DNA of 64,000 bases from Cydia pomonella (lineage: Eukaryota; Arthropoda; Insecta; Lepidoptera; Tortricidae). The translations under genes and the position numbers were made by a program. The notes under the pieces were generated by a model, which did not search any database, had not been told where the DNA came from, and worked only from the letters and a program-made list of their open reading frames with translations. Position 1 is the stretch's first letter. The number at the start of each line of letters is the position of its first letter. Of this stretch, positions 61,690 to 64,000 are shown in pieces. The stretch lies in contig NC_084721.1 of the NCBI RefSeq assembly GCF_033807575.1, positions 4,216,001 to 4,280,000 of the forward strand. The letters are read 5' to 3'.

Positions 61690-62060
61690 TTATCGATTCG
61701 CAGACAACGTTTCGCCGAAAATCGTTTGGCAGAGGGATTTATTCGTACCTAGATGTAACTTTTAGTCGACAAACGTTTGGTAGAGCCTGGGTTCACATAC
61801 CGTTCAATTCGATTTTGTGTAAATTAACAGAACAAAATTGGAAGAATTGCGGGATATTTGCTATTTTACCAAAAATAATTTAACCAAATTTCATTTCCCA
61901 ACAAATCATTTCATCAATAAAAAAAATCCTATATACTTATTTGCCAGATTTGGATTTAATAAATTACTATTTCCCTAACAATAATTCAACAACATTCATT
62001 AAACCAAAAATTTTCACTTGGTTTAAAAATGTTTAACAATTTTTAGTTTGTCATGTTACT
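61690..62060. repeat. short-period degenerate motif region
   Basis: Many loosely spaced variants of '(c)atttca(t/c)c(a)aa(t)aa' and 'aaatcgtttggcagag' succeed one another. The same words (aaattgtttggcaaatga, aaaacttttggtaa) appear at 63590-63720. The period is irregular. The origin is unknown, possibly the core of a Helitron-like or other non-autonomous element. Confidence 0.4.
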
Positions 62061-62134
62061 TTATAAACGATGTTTTATCCATAGTAATGTTTAGTCTATT
62101 TTTATTTATTTTTTACTACAACATAAAAATGAAT

Positions 62135-62345
62135 TGTTGCCAAAAAAGCGAGCTAGGTTAGGTTCGAACTGCGACCCTGGTAATAACGAACTCTTGCTAG
62201 AAAAGCAGGTTAGGTTAGAACTGCAACCCCCAGAAAGACAAACCGTTGTCAGAAAAGTGGGTTAAGTTAGAACTGCGACCAGGCAAACTGTTGCCAGAAA
62301 AGCAGGTTTGGTTAGATCTGCAACCCCCACAAAGACCAACTGAGA
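62135..62345 (+). repeat. degenerate tandem repeat, about 55-65 bp period
   Basis: Four units share 'gtt(a)g(t/c)cagaaaag(c/t)(a/g)gg', 'ttaggttag' or a variant, and 'aactgc(g/a)accc'. The TTAGG words recall insect telomeres but are embedded in longer units, so this is not a telomeric array. Confidence 0.65.
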
Positions 62346-63193
62346 CCCCCCCTCCAACCTTCTTTTTGACAGCGTAAGCCTTATGGTTTCGTCTTGGCCA
62401 ATAAAATAGGAAAGTAGGAAATTGAATTTGTTCTTAGAGTGATACTCGCAAAATTATATTTAGGAATCGAATTTTCATTTAGGAATTTTCCCAGGTTTTA
62501 GTTAGGTACTATTTTTCTTTTCTTATTCTCTTTTTCTATGTATCTTAAAGATCTACAATTTAATTTATATTTATAATTCTTGTACAGTACAAGTCACAAG
62601 TCTACCCCCAGATGATACTTTATTTTGTGTAAGTTCCAGGGAACTCCGTGTTATTGGCTATGCTTATAAGTACTCAGGTTTTTTGTCTATTATTTATTGT
62701 AAACGCTGTAGAACTTCTCAATAAATATAAATAAATACATAATAAACCTTACATGAAAATATTTTTGTAACTTACTTATGACAATCTTCCATACCCTAAC
62801 TTAAAGGGTTGGGAGTGATTTACTATTAAAAATTTAGATGATCTGGGGGCATCTTGTATACACTCTGCTTTTTACCGATTCCTCATACAGACTTCAACCC
62901 CTTTTTCCCCCCTTACGCAAATTATTTTATATTCTTTCCAATAACAAAAACAATCTACACCATTCAAAATTGCACTCCCCTTTTCAGCCCCTTAGGCGCT
63001 AAAAATTCAAATTTTTTTATGTACCAAATTTCAGCTTCCTAAGACTTCAGGAAGGACCCTAAGGGTTTTGATGATCATCAGTGAGTGAGTGAGTGAGTCA
63101 GTGACGAAATTGTTTTTTAGATACGAATAAAATCTTAAGTATAAGAGCTATGCCAATCGATTTTTTTTATGCTTAATAAGTCCACTACTGACA

Positions 63194-63224
<31 letters not shown>

Positions 63225-63279
63225 CATTATATCCCAAGAATGTTTTCTATCTGGTTCTTCAAAAAAGGAGCGTACAGGT
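62346..63279. other. AT-rich sequence with one decayed repeat unit
   Basis: 62880-63110 is a single relative of the 56 kb tandem unit, ending in (gtga)n at 63081-63103. (catA)n with about nine repeats occupies 63193-63227. No gene was found. Confidence 0.5.
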
Positions 63280-63403
63280 TTTTAAAGGGTCGGCAAAGCG
63301 CATGTAATATCTCTGGTGTTGTAGGCGTCCATCCGGCTACGGTGACTGCTTACCATCAGGCAGGCCGTACGCTTGTTTGCCACCGACGTGGTATAGAAAA
63401 AAA
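63280..63403 (+). repeat. dispersed repeat D, 3' part with A tail
   Basis: 'gggtcggcaaagcgcatgta', 'gcttaccatcaggcaggccg' and a terminal A8 give a truncated retroposon copy. Confidence 0.7.
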
Positions 63404-64000
63404 ATCCAAACCCAATTTATGAGGGTTCAAAGAAATGACGAAGCACTTCGAGAAAAGGTAGGTAGTGCCCTTGCGCTTCGTTTTGCGCATCTTGGCGTAG
63501 TGCCCCCAGAACATTTTTTTGCAAAAAGTTCTAATGCAGAACATTTTTATGCTATTTGTTGAGTTGAGAAATGATTTTTTGGCATAATGTTTTTGCGAAT
63601 TTTGCGATAAATTGTTTGGCAAATGAGAATCAATCCAAAAACTTTTGGTAAGTCTTTTGGTTGGTGTTTTTTTCTTTCTTAGCACAAAACTTGGTAATCC
63701 ATTAATTTCATTTGGCAGTGTAATCTATCCGTTTAAACAACTTTTACCCAACTAACGTTTTTTTTACATTTAATTTTGAATAAAGTGACAGTTAAATTAT
63801 ACCGGTTTAGTTAATAATTTAGCAATTGCGGTACATAGGTACATATACTACATACATAATTATATTATCGGCGTATAAGGTAAAATATGGGAAATGGCAA
63901 GCGATTTATTGCAGTTCACGGAGCCCTGTTTAGATAGATAACTACGCTAAAAAACTCCTACGCCTAAAAATTAAAAGCTGGCATTATTTTTGGAAATTGT
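63404..64000. other. unassigned right edge
   Basis: 63420-63720 shares words with 61690-62060 (see that entry). The remainder is AT-rich with no exon. Confidence 0.35.

Noticed and set aside
62150..62230. Telomeric TTAGG repeats
   Set aside because: Only two or three TTAGG words occur per place, embedded in a longer 55-65 bp unit.

Overview
The window is nuclear DNA of an insect, most probably a moth or butterfly. It is AT-rich, its genes are split by GT-AG introns, and the space between them is packed with small inverted-repeat transposons, tRNA-derived SINEs and LINE fragments of the kind common in Lepidoptera. No bacterial features, CRISPR array, rRNA or credible tRNA gene was seen.

Layout. 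Positions 1-200 (minus) hold a possible first exon of a gene leaving the left edge. From 19.7 kb back to 6.5 kb (minus) lie fifteen consecutive, phase-compatible exons coding the first 909 residues of the alpha subunit of the Ral GTPase-activating complex (RALGAPA1/2, Drosophila CG5521). The catalytic C-terminal half should lie beyond the left edge. The gene's introns carry exon-derived tandem arrays: 28 near-identical 136-bp copies of the end of exon 15 plus its splice donor (2.8-6.6 kb), 8 copies of a 143-bp unit from the end of exon 6 plus donor (11.1-12.3 kb), decayed copies of the end of exon 8 plus donor (10.1-10.3 kb), and an 18-bp donor duplication after exon 12.

From 20 to 26 kb there are only repeats. 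At 26.2-32.0 kb (plus) a three-exon gene codes a small secreted cysteine-rich DUF4789-like protein. A possible very short first exon (start MGLKC) is at 32.6 kb. A nearly complete two-ORF non-LTR retrotransposon, broken by one frameshift in the reverse transcriptase, occupies 36.6-40.8 kb, and a 5'-truncated LINE lies at 44.4-45.4 kb. A cluster of six AACCGGTT palindromes, matching Grainyhead sites, is at 43.6-43.9 kb. The first two coding exons of an ankyrin-repeat gene (plus) lie at 54.1 and 57.0 kb, separated by a transposon-rich intron; the gene probably continues past the right edge. A hAT-type element with a perfect 8-bp target duplication and a 123-bp internal palindrome lies at 58.7-59.5 kb.

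The genes do not form a pathway. RalGAP-alpha is a housekeeping signalling scaffold, the DUF4789-like gene is a secreted insect protein of unknown role, and the ankyrin gene is unassigned. The point most worth following up is the repeated duplication of donor-spanning exon ends within one gene.
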